Shown: one piece after another, positions 17,398-26,244 of the stretch
Layout: every line of letters starts with the position of its first letter
Numbering within the stretch: position 1 is the stretch's first letter
NCBI GenBank assembly: GCA_964574935.1
Contig: CAZNOZ010000005.1
Span: forward strand, 1 to 64,000
Direction: 5' to 3'
DNA length: 64,000 bases
Origin: JBBECE01 sp964574935
GTDB lineage: Bacteria > Pseudomonadota > Alphaproteobacteria > Rhizobiales > Devosiaceae
The notes under the pieces: generated by a model
What the model saw: only the letters and a program-made list of their open reading frames with translations
Told to the model about the DNA's origin: nothing
The model's database searches: none
Program-made: the position numbers and the translations under genes

Positions 17398-18888
17398 ATG
17401 CTGACCGGACCGCAGGCACTGGGCGCACTGCACGAGGCGCTCGACGAAGTCCGCCAGGAGGAGCGGGACATCGCCGACCGCTTGTCGCGGGCCTCGGAGA
17501 AGGCGGCGCGCCTGCGCGAAACGGAGGCCGGGCATTTTCGCGCGCTGGCCGAGGAGCGGCTGAGCGGCGCCGAGCGCCAGGCGGTGACCAAGCGCCTGGG
17601 TGGCGCGGAAGATCGCGCACGCGAAATGATCGCGCAGCACAATGCGGATCTGGGAGCGGCGCAGAAGCGCCTCAAGGAGCTCGATGCGGAACTCGGCGAG
17701 CTCAGCGCCCTGCGCCAGAGCGAAACCGAAAGCCTCGACAAAGCTCAGGCCGAACTCGCCGAGCTGTCCAAATCCGTGATGGCCGAGCTCGAGGCGGATG
17801 AGGCGTTTGCCAAGCGGCGCCAGCAGGCCGAGCGGCTGTTCGAAGTCGCCAAACGCGCGGTGGAGAAGATCGAGCAGGCCGAGGCCGACCGGGAGGAAAA
17901 GGGCCGGCCCTACCGGTCGGATCCGTTGTTCATGTATCTGTGGGAGCGCGGCTACGGGACCAAGGCGTACCGCGCCAACACCCTCATCCGGGCGCTCGAC
18001 GGCTGGGTGGCGCGGATTGTCGATTTCTACCGCGCGCGCCCGAATTTCGCGATGCTCAACGAGATTCCGATGCGCCTGCGCGAGCACGCCGAGCGCCTCC
18101 AGGCGGGCGCCGAAGCGGCCAGCGACAAGCTCGAGGAGCTCGAAATCGAGGCGATCGACAAGGCGGGCGGGAAAAAGACGCGCGAGGCGATCGCCGCCGC
18201 GCAAGCCAAGATCGACGCCATCGACGACGACATGGTGGCGGCCGAAGACGAGCGCGACGAACAGGCGCGCGACCAGCGACAGCTCGCCGACGGCAGCGAT
18301 CCGGCCTTCCGCGATGCGGTGCAGATTCTGGCCGACTCTCTGGCGCACGAAGAGATCGGGGCGCTGCTGGCGGCGGCGCAGGCCACCGAAACCGGGCGCG
18401 ACGACACCATCGTCGCCCAGATCGAGCAGACCCGGCGGCAGATCGCCGAGGACGAGACCGAGGTGCGCGAGGACAGGGATCGCCTGAAATTGCTCGCCAC
18501 CCGACGGCGCGAACTCGAGGATATCGAGTGGGAGTTCAAGAAGCAGCGTTTCGACGATCCCCGGTCGACCTTCGACAAGGACGATCTGGCCGGCAACACG
18601 CTCGAGGAATTTCTGCGCGGTGCGATCACGGCGGCCACCTATTGGGGTCTGTGGCGCGCTTCGCAGGGCTGGAACCAATCAACGCGGCGGGCCGGCGGCC
18701 GGGTCGGATTGCCGCGGGAGCCGTTCCGCGGCGTCGTCTGGCGCACCAAGGACCGGGCGAAGCCGGTCAGCGGATTTCCCTGGGGTGCGGTGGCCGGCGC
18801 CGTTATGGGGGCGGCCCTGTCGCGGCCGCGCGGAGGCAGCCGGGGGACGCGCAAGCATGGCGGATTCAAGACCCGCGGTGGCTTCTGA
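17398..18888 (+). CDS. Large coiled-coil protein with C-terminal Gly/Arg-rich tail
   Basis: 496 residues. Nearly the whole length to about residue 385 is long coiled coil with many Glu, Arg and Ala residues, broken by a conserved-looking middle section (about 180-220: SDPLFMYLWERGYGTKAYRA) and interrupted near 300-325. The last 90 residues differ: a helical/hydrophobic patch (AITAATYWGLWRASQGW), SGFPWGAVAGAVMGAALSR and a Gly/Arg tail ending KTRGGF. The ATG is only 4 nt after the previous stop. SMC-like by coiled coil, but no P-loop is visible. Function unknown. Confidence 0.8.
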   Translation: MLTGPQALGALHEALDEVRQEERDIADRLSRASEKAARLRETEAGHFRALAEERLSGAERQAVTKRLGGAEDRAREMIAQHNADLGAAQKRLKELDAELGELSALRQSETESLDKAQAELAELSKSVMAELEADEAFAKRRQQAERLFEVAKRAVEKIEQAEADREEKGRPYRSDPLFMYLWERGYGTKAYRANTLIRALDGWVARIVDFYRARPNFAMLNEIPMRLREHAERLQAGAEAASDKLEELEIEAIDKAGGKKTREAIAAAQAKIDAIDDDMVAAEDERDEQARDQRQLADGSDPAFRDAVQILADSLAHEEIGALLAAAQATETGRDDTIVAQIEQTRRQIAEDETEVREDRDRLKLLATRRRELEDIEWEFKKQRFDDPRSTFDKDDLAGNTLEEFLRGAITAATYWGLWRASQGWNQSTRRAGGRVGLPREPFRGVVWRTKDRAKPVSGFPWGAVAGAVMGAALSRPRGGSRGTRKHGGFKTRGGF

Positions 18889-18929
18889 GCGGCTGGCCGC
18901 CACCCTTGATCCGACTTCCCCGGAGCAAT

Positions 18930-19523
18930 CTAGCATCGCGGCAGATCCGCGAGCTCTCCTGCTTCGAGCAATTGGGCGAGCGGGACGCGATCGAGAAGCG
19001 GCTCGAGGCGATCGGCGCCGGCGGTGACGATGAGGACCGAGACCTCGCTGGCCGCGGCATCGCTGTCGCCGACCCGGCAAAAAGCCGGTCGAACGCCGAC
19101 CGTCAGCGTGCCGCCGACCGCATCGAAACCGGGGTCGAGCTCCCGCATCCATTGCTGGGCCTCGCGCAGCGCCTGGCGGGCGGCCGGCGGGAACGCGAAG
19201 AGATAGTAGGCGCGCTCGCGGCCGGGCGGGGGCAGCAGGCCGGCGACGGTATCGGCGTCGGCGCGCACCAGCGATGCCTCGATGCGCCGCTCGCCGTCGT
19301 CGGGGGTGACGGCAGCGAAGGTGATGGCGGAGGCCTCGGCCAGCGGCACCAAGCTCACCGGCACATCGACGGCAAACACGAGCGCGGCGATATCGTCGGC
19401 AAAAAAGTCAAGCTTGCGGAGCGCCGGGGCGCCGCCCCCGGTCAGGGTGGTGCAGGCACTCAAATCCAAAGCGACCAGCACGGCAAAAGCCAACGCCCCG
19501 GTGAATGGTGCGAAATTCCGCAT
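18930..19523 (-). CDS. Hypothetical lipoprotein
   Basis: 197 residues beginning with a lipoprotein signal (FTGALAFAVLVALDLSAC) whose lipobox LSAC would place the modified Cys near residue 24 from the ATG at 19523. The mature domain has FFADDIAALVFAVDVPVSLV and ITFAAVTPDDGERRIEASLV and ends in a Cys. No family recognised. It lies between the three-gene coiled-coil operon (converging, 41-nt gap) and edd; a further in-frame ATG at 19556 would give a poorer signal peptide. Confidence 0.7.
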   Translation of the reverse strand: MRNFAPFTGALAFAVLVALDLSACTTLTGGGAPALRKLDFFADDIAALVFAVDVPVSLVPLAEASAITFAAVTPDDGERRIEASLVRADADTVAGLLPPPGRERAYYLFAFPPAARQALREAQQWMRELDPGFDAVGGTLTVGVRPAFCRVGDSDAAASEVSVLIVTAGADRLEPLLDRVPLAQLLEAGELADLPRC

Positions 19524-19592
19524 GCGCGGCCCCCGACCCGCCAAGGCCCCGAGCATAGCCGATTCGGCGGCGCGGTTCGGGCGGCGGCAGGC

Positions 19593-21407
19593 TCAGCCGA
19601 AAATCGAGGCGCCGGCGTCGGCAGGCCCGACCAGCGCCCGCATCGGGGCGAAAAGCTCGCGGCCGAAATCGACATGATCGGGACCCAGATCCGTGCGGGC
19701 GGGCGGCCGGGCGGCGAACTCCGCCGCGTCGACCAGCACGTCGAGGGTGCCGGCGACGGCGTCGAGGCGGATGAGATCGCCGTCGCGAACCCTGGCCAGC
19801 GGGCCGCCCTCGCCCGCCTCCGGCGTCAGGTGAATGGCCGCCGGGACCTTGCCGGAGGCGCCGGACATGCGCCCGTCGGTGACCAGCGCGATCTTCAGGC
19901 CGCGGTCGATGAGGACACCGAGCGGCGCGGTGAGCTTGTGCAGCTCCGGCATGCCGATCGCCTTCGGCCCGGCGAAGCGGACGATAGCCACCATGTCGGT
20001 GTTCAAGCGGCCGGTCTTGAAGGCGCCCTGGAGCTCGGACTGCGAGCGGAAGACGCGGGCCGGGGCCTCGATGACGAGATGCTCGGCCTTGACCGATGAA
20101 GTCTTGATGACGGCGGTGCCGAGATTGCCGGCAAGCACCTTCAGCCCGCCGTTGCCGGCGAAGGCGTGGACAGGCTTGGTGAGCACGTCGGGGTCGCCGG
20201 ACTCCTCGGGCGCCGGCGTGAAGGCGAGTTCGCCATCTTCGAGGCGTGGCTCGAACGCGTGGGCATCGAGGCCACCGGCGGCAATGGAGCCGGCATCGGC
20301 GTGCAGAAGTCCGGCGACGGCAAGCTCGCGGACCACGAACGGCACGCCGCCGGCGGCATGGAAGTGGTTCACGTCGGCGCGGCCGTTGGGATAGATGCGG
20401 GCGACGAGCGGCACTGCTTCGGATAGTTCGGCGAAATCCCCCCAGGTGAGCTTCAATCCGGCGGCGGCGGCGATGGCGACCAGATGCAGGGTGTGGTTGG
20501 TCGAGCCGCCGGTCGCCAGGAGGCCGACGACGCCGTTGACGATCGCCCTCTCGTCGACAAGGCGGCCGACGGGCGTGTAGTCGTCGCCCAGGGAAGTGAT
20601 GGCGAGCGCCCGTTCGACGGCGGCGCGGGTGAGCGCCTCGCGCAGGGGTGTGCCGGGCGCCACGAAACTCGAGCCGGGCAGCTGCAGGCCCATGATTTCC
20701 ATGAGCATCTGGTTGGTGTTGGCGGTGCCGTAGAAGGTGCAGGTGCCCGGTGCATGGTAGGATTTGGCTTCCGCCTCCAGGAGCACGTGGCGGCCGATTT
20801 TGCCCTCGGCGAAGAGCTGGCGGGTTTTGACCTTCTCGTCGTTGGGCAGGCCCGAGGGCATCGGCCCGGCCGGGATGAAGACCGCCGGCAGATGCCCGAA
20901 GGCGAGGGCCGCCATCAAAAGCCCCGGCACGATCTTGTCGCAAATGCCCAGATACACGGCGGCGTCGAACATGTTGTGGGAAAGTCCGATCGCCGCCGAC
21001 ATCGCGATGATATCGCGGGAAAACAGCGACAGGTCCATGCCCGGCTGGCCCTGGGTGATGCCGTCGCACATCGCCGGCACGCCGGCGGCGACCTGGGCGG
21101 TGGCACCGAGCTCGCGGGCGGTCTGGCGAATGAGCTCGGGATAGCGCTCGTAGGGCTGATGGGCCGACAGCATGTCGTTGTAGGCGGTGACGATGCCGAG
21201 ATTGAGGGTGCGGGTAGCGGCGAGCGCCGCCTTGTCGGTGGCCGGACAGGCAGCAAAGCCGTGGGCGAGGTTGCCGCAGCTCAGCGCGGCGCGCCGGACC
21301 GTCGACTCGCGCTGGCGGTCGATGCGCTCGAGATAGGCGGTGCGGGTCGTCGCCGAGCGCTCGGCGATGGCCTCGGTGACGCGCTGAATCGTCCGATTGA
21401 CGGCCAT
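19593..21407 (-). CDS. edd: Phosphogluconate dehydratase
   Basis: 604-residue Fe-S dehydratase that turns 6-phosphogluconate into 2-keto-3-deoxy-6-phosphogluconate in the Entner-Doudoroff pathway. Family landmarks are GVPAMCDGITQGQPGMDLSL, YLGICDKIVPG and APGTCTFYGTANTNQMLMEI, which carry cluster-ligand cysteines, and late TDGRMSGASGKVPAAIHLTP. The length matches Edd rather than the shorter dihydroxy-acid dehydratase. It is last in the order sugar kinase, zwf, pgl, edd; eda is not in the window. Confidence 0.96.
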   Translation of the reverse strand: MAVNRTIQRVTEAIAERSATTRTAYLERIDRQRESTVRRAALSCGNLAHGFAACPATDKAALAATRTLNLGIVTAYNDMLSAHQPYERYPELIRQTARELGATAQVAAGVPAMCDGITQGQPGMDLSLFSRDIIAMSAAIGLSHNMFDAAVYLGICDKIVPGLLMAALAFGHLPAVFIPAGPMPSGLPNDEKVKTRQLFAEGKIGRHVLLEAEAKSYHAPGTCTFYGTANTNQMLMEIMGLQLPGSSFVAPGTPLREALTRAAVERALAITSLGDDYTPVGRLVDERAIVNGVVGLLATGGSTNHTLHLVAIAAAAGLKLTWGDFAELSEAVPLVARIYPNGRADVNHFHAAGGVPFVVRELAVAGLLHADAGSIAAGGLDAHAFEPRLEDGELAFTPAPEESGDPDVLTKPVHAFAGNGGLKVLAGNLGTAVIKTSSVKAEHLVIEAPARVFRSQSELQGAFKTGRLNTDMVAIVRFAGPKAIGMPELHKLTAPLGVLIDRGLKIALVTDGRMSGASGKVPAAIHLTPEAGEGGPLARVRDGDLIRLDAVAGTLDVLVDAAEFAARPPARTDLGPDHVDFGRELFAPMRALVGPADAGASIFG

Positions 21408-21437
21408 TTCGTCTCTCTCTCCGGTTCGGTGTCCCGG

Positions 21438-22157
21438 TCAGGGGCACCAATAGACGGTCAGGGGGGTGGTGGGCTGGCGCAAGACGGCGCGCACCGGCAT
21501 TTCGGCCACCGGCCCGGGCGCCAGCGCCCGCTGGAGGGTGGCGGCCTTCTGTGCGCCCTCGATGTGCAGCGCCAGCAGGTTGGTGTCGAGAAGCGACGAC
21601 AAGGTGAAGGTGACGCGAGGCTCGCCGGCGCCGGGGGCCTCGATGGCGATGAGCGGGTTGGTGTTGGCGGGATCAAGGGCGGCGTCGAGACGGTCGGCGC
21701 CCGGGAAGAACGAGGCGGTGTGTCCGTCGTTGCCCATCCCGAGGATCACCGCGTCGAACGGACGGCTCAGGCGCCCCACCCGTTCGGAGGCGGCGCTCAC
21801 GCCATCGGCGGCGCTGATGCCGTCGGTAAAGAGCGGCACGAATTCCGCGGCCCTGGCAAGACCGGTCAGCAGGTTTTCGGTGATCAGGCGGGCGTTCGAG
21901 CGCTCCGAGGCCGGGCCCACCCAGCGCTCGTCGACCAGCGAGATGCGAACCGCCGCCCAATTGAGGGGGCGGCCGGCAAGCTCGTGGAACAGACGCTTCG
22001 GCGTCGCGCCACCGGAAACCAGCAGGCTCGCCTCGCCGCGCCCGGCGATCGAGGCGGCAAGGGCGCGGGCGATCTCGGCGGCGAGCGCGTCGGCGAGCGC
22101 CGCGGGAGTCTCGAAGTCGCGCCGGGCGGGCGATTCAGAGCGGTTTGGCGTCGTCAT
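21438..22157 (-). CDS. pgl: 6-phosphogluconolactonase
   Basis: 239-residue cytosolic enzyme hydrolysing 6-phosphogluconolactone. Motifs: ASLLVSGGATPKRLFHEL, ISLVDERWVGP and ILGMGNDGHTASFFPGADR. The start at ATG 22157 lies inside the last codons of zwf, giving a 23-nt overlap; an ATG at 22181 is also in frame and would lengthen the overlap. The overlap and gene order show tight coupling with zwf. Confidence 0.94.
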   Translation of the reverse strand: MTTPNRSESPARRDFETPAALADALAAEIARALAASIAGRGEASLLVSGGATPKRLFHELAGRPLNWAAVRISLVDERWVGPASERSNARLITENLLTGLARAAEFVPLFTDGISAADGVSAASERVGRLSRPFDAVILGMGNDGHTASFFPGADRLDAALDPANTNPLIAIEAPGAGEPRVTFTLSSLLDTNLLALHIEGAQKAATLQRALAPGPVAEMPVRAVLRQPTTPLTVYWCP

Positions 22158-23640
22158 TGGCCTCATGCCAGGTGCGGCCATCGCGCTCGATCAGGGCGAC
22201 GGAGGCGGTCGGGCCCCAAGTCCCCACCGTGTAGGCAGGCAGGGGTTCGTCGGACTCGTCCCAGGCCTTGCGGATCGGGTCGATCCAGGCCCATGCGGAT
22301 TCGAGCTCGTCGCGGCGCATGAACAGCGTCTGGTTGCCGCGGATGACGTCCAGGAGCAGCCGTTCGTAGGCTTCCGGCATGCGCGCGGAAAAGGTCTCGG
22401 CGAAACTCAGATTGAGCGGCACCTGGCGCAGCCGCATGCCGCCGGGCCCGGGATCCTTGATCATCAGGAATAGCCTGACCCCCTCGTCGGGCTGCAGGCG
22501 GATCACCAGCCGGTTGGGCCGGGGACTGCCTTCGGCATAGGTGAAGATTGAATGCGGGATGGCGCGGAATTGGATGACGATCTCCGAGACCTTGTTGGCC
22601 AGGCGCTTGCCGGTGCGCAGATAGAAGGGCACCCCTTTCCAGCGCCAGTTCTCGATCTCGGCCCGAACGGCGACGAAGGTCTCGGTTTCCGACGGCTCCC
22701 CTGATTCGAGCTCCTCGAGATAGCCGGGCACGCGGGCGTTGTCGGAGGTGACGCCGGTATACTGGCCGCGCACGGTGAGGCGGGCGACATCCTCGCCGAC
22801 GATCGGCCGGAGGGATCGGAGCACCTTGCGCTTTTCGTCGCGCAGGGCATTGGCCTCGTCCGAGGGCGGCGGCTCCATGGCGACCAGACACAGAAGCTGC
22901 AGCAGGTGGTTTTGCACCATGTCGCGCAGGGCGCCGGACTGGTCGTAGTAGGCGCGGCCTTCGGTGCCGATGGTCTCGGAGACGGTGAGCTGGATGTGGT
23001 CGATATGGGCCGAGTTCCAGATCGGCTCGAACAGGGTGTTGGCAAAGCGCAGTGTCAAGAGGTTCTGCACCGTTTCCTTTCCGAGGTAGTGGTCGATCCG
23101 GTAGACCTGATCTTCCGCGAACACCTTGCCGACGGCCTCGTTGATCTGGCGGGAGGAGGCGAGGTCGTGTCCGAGCGGCTTTTCCAGGACCAGACGCGAA
23201 TCGCGGCGGGCATAGCCCATTTCGGAGAGGTAGGTGCAGATCGGTGCGAAGACGCTCGGGGCCACCGCGAGATAGAAGGCGCGGACAACGTCGGCATCCT
23301 CGCGAAGATGGCCGGACAGATCGGCCCAGTGGTCGCGGTCCCTGGGGTCGTTGGGAACGTAGGAGAAGCACCTCAGGAAGCGCTCGATGACGGCCTCGTC
23401 GCGGTAGGTTTCCTGGGCGGAGGTTTCCACCGCCTCGCGGGCCACCTGCCGGAACTTGTCGTCGTCCCAGGGCGTGCGCGAGATGCCGATGATCCGGGAG
23501 CGTTCGTCGAACTGGCCATCGAGAAATCGGTGGTAGAGCGCCGGGATAAGCTTGCGCCGGGTGAGATCGCCGGTGGCGCCGAAGACCAGGTAGTCGAAGG
23601 GCGGGACCGGAATGATGCGGCTGGATGGCTCACTGGACAA
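22135..23640 (-). CDS. zwf: Glucose-6-phosphate 1-dehydrogenase
   Basis: 501-residue NADP/NAD-dependent enzyme feeding both the Entner-Doudoroff and pentose phosphate pathways. The nucleotide-binding motif is FGATGDLTRRKLIPALY (about residues 20-36) and the catalytic segment RIDHYLGKETVQNLLTLRF. A C-terminal domain with DGRTWHEANDD closes the protein. The start is a TTG at 23640 with AGGAG 8 nt upstream; no nearby ATG keeps the Rossmann motif. It follows the BadF-type kinase by 26 nt. Confidence 0.96.
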   Translation of the reverse strand: MSSEPSSRIIPVPPFDYLVFGATGDLTRRKLIPALYHRFLDGQFDERSRIIGISRTPWDDDKFRQVAREAVETSAQETYRDEAVIERFLRCFSYVPNDPRDRDHWADLSGHLREDADVVRAFYLAVAPSVFAPICTYLSEMGYARRDSRLVLEKPLGHDLASSRQINEAVGKVFAEDQVYRIDHYLGKETVQNLLTLRFANTLFEPIWNSAHIDHIQLTVSETIGTEGRAYYDQSGALRDMVQNHLLQLLCLVAMEPPPSDEANALRDEKRKVLRSLRPIVGEDVARLTVRGQYTGVTSDNARVPGYLEELESGEPSETETFVAVRAEIENWRWKGVPFYLRTGKRLANKVSEIVIQFRAIPHSIFTYAEGSPRPNRLVIRLQPDEGVRLFLMIKDPGPGGMRLRQVPLNLSFAETFSARMPEAYERLLLDVIRGNQTLFMRRDELESAWAWIDPIRKAWDESDEPLPAYTVGTWGPTASVALIERDGRTWHEANDDAKPL

Positions 23641-23666
23641 TTCGTTCGTCTCCTGCAGGCACGGAC

Positions 23667-24569
23667 CTAGCTGTCCGCGAAGAGCTGACGGGCAAGAATG
23701 AGCGCCCCGTCGAGCGGAGAGGTCTTGGGTGCGGCAACGATCGGGCCGTAGCGCTCGATCAGCCGGGGAAGCAGGCGGCGCCCGAAGCCGCCGACGATGG
23801 CGATGGTTTCGGCGCCCCTTGCCTTGAACCAGTCCACATACTGGTCGATGGCGGCAAGTTCAAACTCGAGCAGCTCGAGGGCGACCGGATCGTAGGCTTC
23901 AAGATACTCGAAGAACAGGGGCACCAGGTCCCCATAGTCGGCGGGCCGGGCCGGCTCGTCGGGTCCGTGGGCGTTGAACGACCAGGCCATCACCTGGTCC
24001 GGATCGGAGGAAAACCGCTCCATAACCGCGACCGTCAGCGGCGAGGCGGCGCGCAGACCTTCATGGGCGAGCAGGCTCAGCCGCACGAGTTCGCGGCCGA
24101 AGATCGCCCCGGACATCGTGTCGCCGACGTGAAAGCCCCAGCCGCCGACCTGGTGGCGTTCGCCATCCATGATCCCCAGCCCGGCCGAACCGGTGCCGAT
24201 GATGAGCGCCGCCCCGTCGGCGCCGCCCAGAGCTCCGGCGCGGGCAATGTCGATATCGTCAAAGACCTTGACGGCGGCGAACGGGAAATCGCGGGCCTCG
24301 AAGGCGGCGCGGGCCGATTCCAGCCTGCCGCCGGCCATCCCCAGGCAGGCGAACGTGTGGCCGACATCGCCCGGCTCGAGGCCCGCCTCGCCGAAAACCT
24401 TTTGGGTAAGCTCCGTGACGGCGGCGTAGGCCGATTCGCCGTCGTCGACCTGGAGGTTGGACTTTTGTTCGACGACCGCCTCGGCGAGCGTTTCGAGCCC
24501 GGCGTCGGCAAGCCGCATGCGGCATCGCGTGCCGCCCCCGTCGACACCGAGATAGAGCTTGTCGTCCAC
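23667..24569 (-). CDS. BadF/BadG-type sugar kinase
   Basis: 300-residue ASKHA-fold kinase. The phosphate-1 loop is YLGVDGGGTRCRMRL at the N-terminus, phosphate-2 ALIIGTGSAGLGIMDGE, and GGWGFHVGDTMSGAIFGREL is typical of the N-acetylglucosamine kinase branch of the BadF/BadG/BcrA family. As first gene of a kinase-zwf-pgl-edd operon it probably phosphorylates glucose or an amino sugar entering this pathway; the exact substrate is inference. A GTG start at 24569 is preferred because GGGAG lies 8 nt upstream; ATG 24590 is the alternative. Confidence 0.82.
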   Translation of the reverse strand: MDDKLYLGVDGGGTRCRMRLADAGLETLAEAVVEQKSNLQVDDGESAYAAVTELTQKVFGEAGLEPGDVGHTFACLGMAGGRLESARAAFEARDFPFAAVKVFDDIDIARAGALGGADGAALIIGTGSAGLGIMDGERHQVGGWGFHVGDTMSGAIFGRELVRLSLLAHEGLRAASPLTVAVMERFSSDPDQVMAWSFNAHGPDEPARPADYGDLVPLFFEYLEAYDPVALELLEFELAAIDQYVDWFKARGAETIAIVGGFGRRLLPRLIERYGPIVAAPKTSPLDGALILARQLFADS

Positions 24570-24754
24570 CCTCGTCTCCCGACCAATCATCCCGGTGGCC
24601 CGGTCGCGGCGGACCATATCGCCATCGCGGGGCAGGTCAATGCGCCCCGGCGCAACCCGGCGTCGATCTGCGTGCGCTTGCCGACCGCGCGTCGAGCGGG
24701 CATGACAAGCGGAGATTTCAGGACCGGCACCGCCCAGATGACAGCAAATCCGAA

Positions 24755-25285
24755 ATGGTGCCCATGAACCCGCATGTGCTCGTTCTGGGGGGAGCGCGCT
24801 CCGGCAAGAGCGCCTATGCGGAACGGGCGGCAACCGGCGCGCGGCCGGCCTATCTGGCGACCGCCGAGGCGGGCGACGAGGAGATGCGGGAGCGCATCGA
24901 GCGGCATCGGCGCGACCGGAACCGGGCGTTTGCGACCTACGAGGAGCCGCTGGCGGTGGTCGAGCGGCTCGCGGCGATCGGAAACGGCCACGACGTGGTG
25001 GTCATGGACTGCGTCAGCTTGTGGATTTCCAACCTGATGGCGGCGGACAAGGACGTGGAGGGGCAAATCGCGGCGCTCGGCGAATGGCTCGCGGGGCATT
25101 CGAGCCCCCGCTTGATTATCGTGAGCAATGAGGTCGGGCTGGGGGTGGTGCCCGCCCATGAGATGGGGCGGGCATTCCGGGACCTGGCGGGACGGGCGCA
25201 TCAGCGGCTGGCGGCTTCGTGCGGCGCGGTGGTGCTGATTGTGGCCGGGCTGCCGATGCCGCTGAAGGGCGAACTGCCGGTCTAG
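24755..25285 (+). CDS. cobP: Adenosylcobinamide kinase / cobinamide-phosphate guanylyltransferase
   Basis: 176 residues (173 if the ATG at 24764 is used). This bifunctional enzyme phosphorylates adenosylcobinamide and transfers GMP to it, a late step of nucleotide-loop assembly. P-loop VLGGARSGKSAYAERA at the N-terminus, RIERHRRDRN with the guanylylated His region, and IVSNEVGLGVVPAHEMGRAF are all diagnostic. Neither start has a clear ribosome binding site. It is divergent from the sugar kinase and its stop overlaps the cobD stop by 4 nt. Confidence 0.94.
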   Translation: MVPMNPHVLVLGGARSGKSAYAERAATGARPAYLATAEAGDEEMRERIERHRRDRNRAFATYEEPLAVVERLAAIGNGHDVVVMDCVSLWISNLMAADKDVEGQIAALGEWLAGHSSPRLIIVSNEVGLGVVPAHEMGRAFRDLAGRAHQRLAASCGAVVLIVAGLPMPLKGELPV

Positions 25286-26244
25286 GGCCGGACGACGACA
25301 AAGGCCGTCAGCACCAGCAGCACGAGGACGGTCACCACCTGGCCCCGGTAGAGCCTGAGCGCCCGGTCGATATCGTCGGGGGTGAGACGGCGGCGGCCAC
25401 GGCCCATCTCCTTGAGCTCGACGCGGCGCCCGGCGTAGGTGCGCGGGCCCCCCAGTGAAACACCCAGTGCGCCGGCCATCGCCGCCTCCGGCCAGCCGGC
25501 ATTGACCGAGACGTGGGCGGGCGCGTCGCGCCGGGCGGCGCGCCAGGCGCCGGGTCCGTCGACCCCCGGCAGTGCCCAGGCGGCGAGGGCGCAGAGCGCG
25601 GCGGTGAGCCGGGCGGGAATGAAATTGGCGATATCGTCAACGCGCGCGCTGGCCCAGCCGAAATCACGGTGGCGGTCGTCGCGGTGGCCGAGCATCGAAT
25701 CGGCGGTGTTGACGGCCTTGTAGAGAACAACGCCGGGCAGGCCGAAAACCAGCAGATAGATCAGCGGCGCGATGACCCCATCGGAGGTGTTCTCGGCCAG
25801 GGATTCGATGCCGGCGCGGGCGACGGCGGACGTGTCGAGAGTATTTGGGTCGCGTCCGACGATGCGCGAGACAGCGTCACGGCCGGCGGCCACGGAGCTG
25901 CGCAAACCCGCGGCGACGGCGGCAACCGCGCGTTCGAGTTCCGAAGAGGCCAGGAACGGCGCCGCCAGAAGGCCCTCGAGCAGCCAGCCGAAGGGCAAGG
26001 GCCGCACAAGCAAAACGAGTGCGACGGCGGGGACGAGGCTGGCGGCGAGCAGGACGGCGAGCGCGAGGATACCCCGCCCGCGTCGGGTCGCCGCGGCAAG
26101 GGCCGGATCGTTGAGGCGGGCATCGAGCCGATCGATCAGCGTCCCCATCCAGACCACCGGGTGGCGGATTGTGCGGGCGAGCGCCGCCGGGTAGCCGAAC
26201 GTGCGTTCGATCAGCAGGGCCGCCAGCGCGGTCGCCAGGGTCAC
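25282..26244 (-). CDS. cobD: Adenosylcobinamide-phosphate synthase CobD (CbiB)
   Basis: 320-residue membrane enzyme attaching aminopropanol (phosphate) to adenosylcobyric acid. Family features: LLIERTFGYPAALARTIRHPVVWMG at the start, GIESLAENTSDGVIAPLIYL in the middle, and VNTADSMLGHRDDRHRDFGW near residues 180-200. Several hydrophobic segments. The name follows the aerobic nomenclature; it is CbiB in Salmonella terms, not the Salmonella CobD decarboxylase. Its start overlaps the cobQ stop by 4 nt. Confidence 0.95.
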   Translation of the reverse strand: MTLATALAALLIERTFGYPAALARTIRHPVVWMGTLIDRLDARLNDPALAAATRRGRGILALAVLLAASLVPAVALVLLVRPLPFGWLLEGLLAAPFLASSELERAVAAVAAGLRSSVAAGRDAVSRIVGRDPNTLDTSAVARAGIESLAENTSDGVIAPLIYLLVFGLPGVVLYKAVNTADSMLGHRDDRHRDFGWASARVDDIANFIPARLTAALCALAAWALPGVDGPGAWRAARRDAPAHVSVNAGWPEAAMAGALGVSLGGPRTYAGRRVELKEMGRGRRRLTPDDIDRALRLYRGQVVTVLVLLVLTAFVVVRP

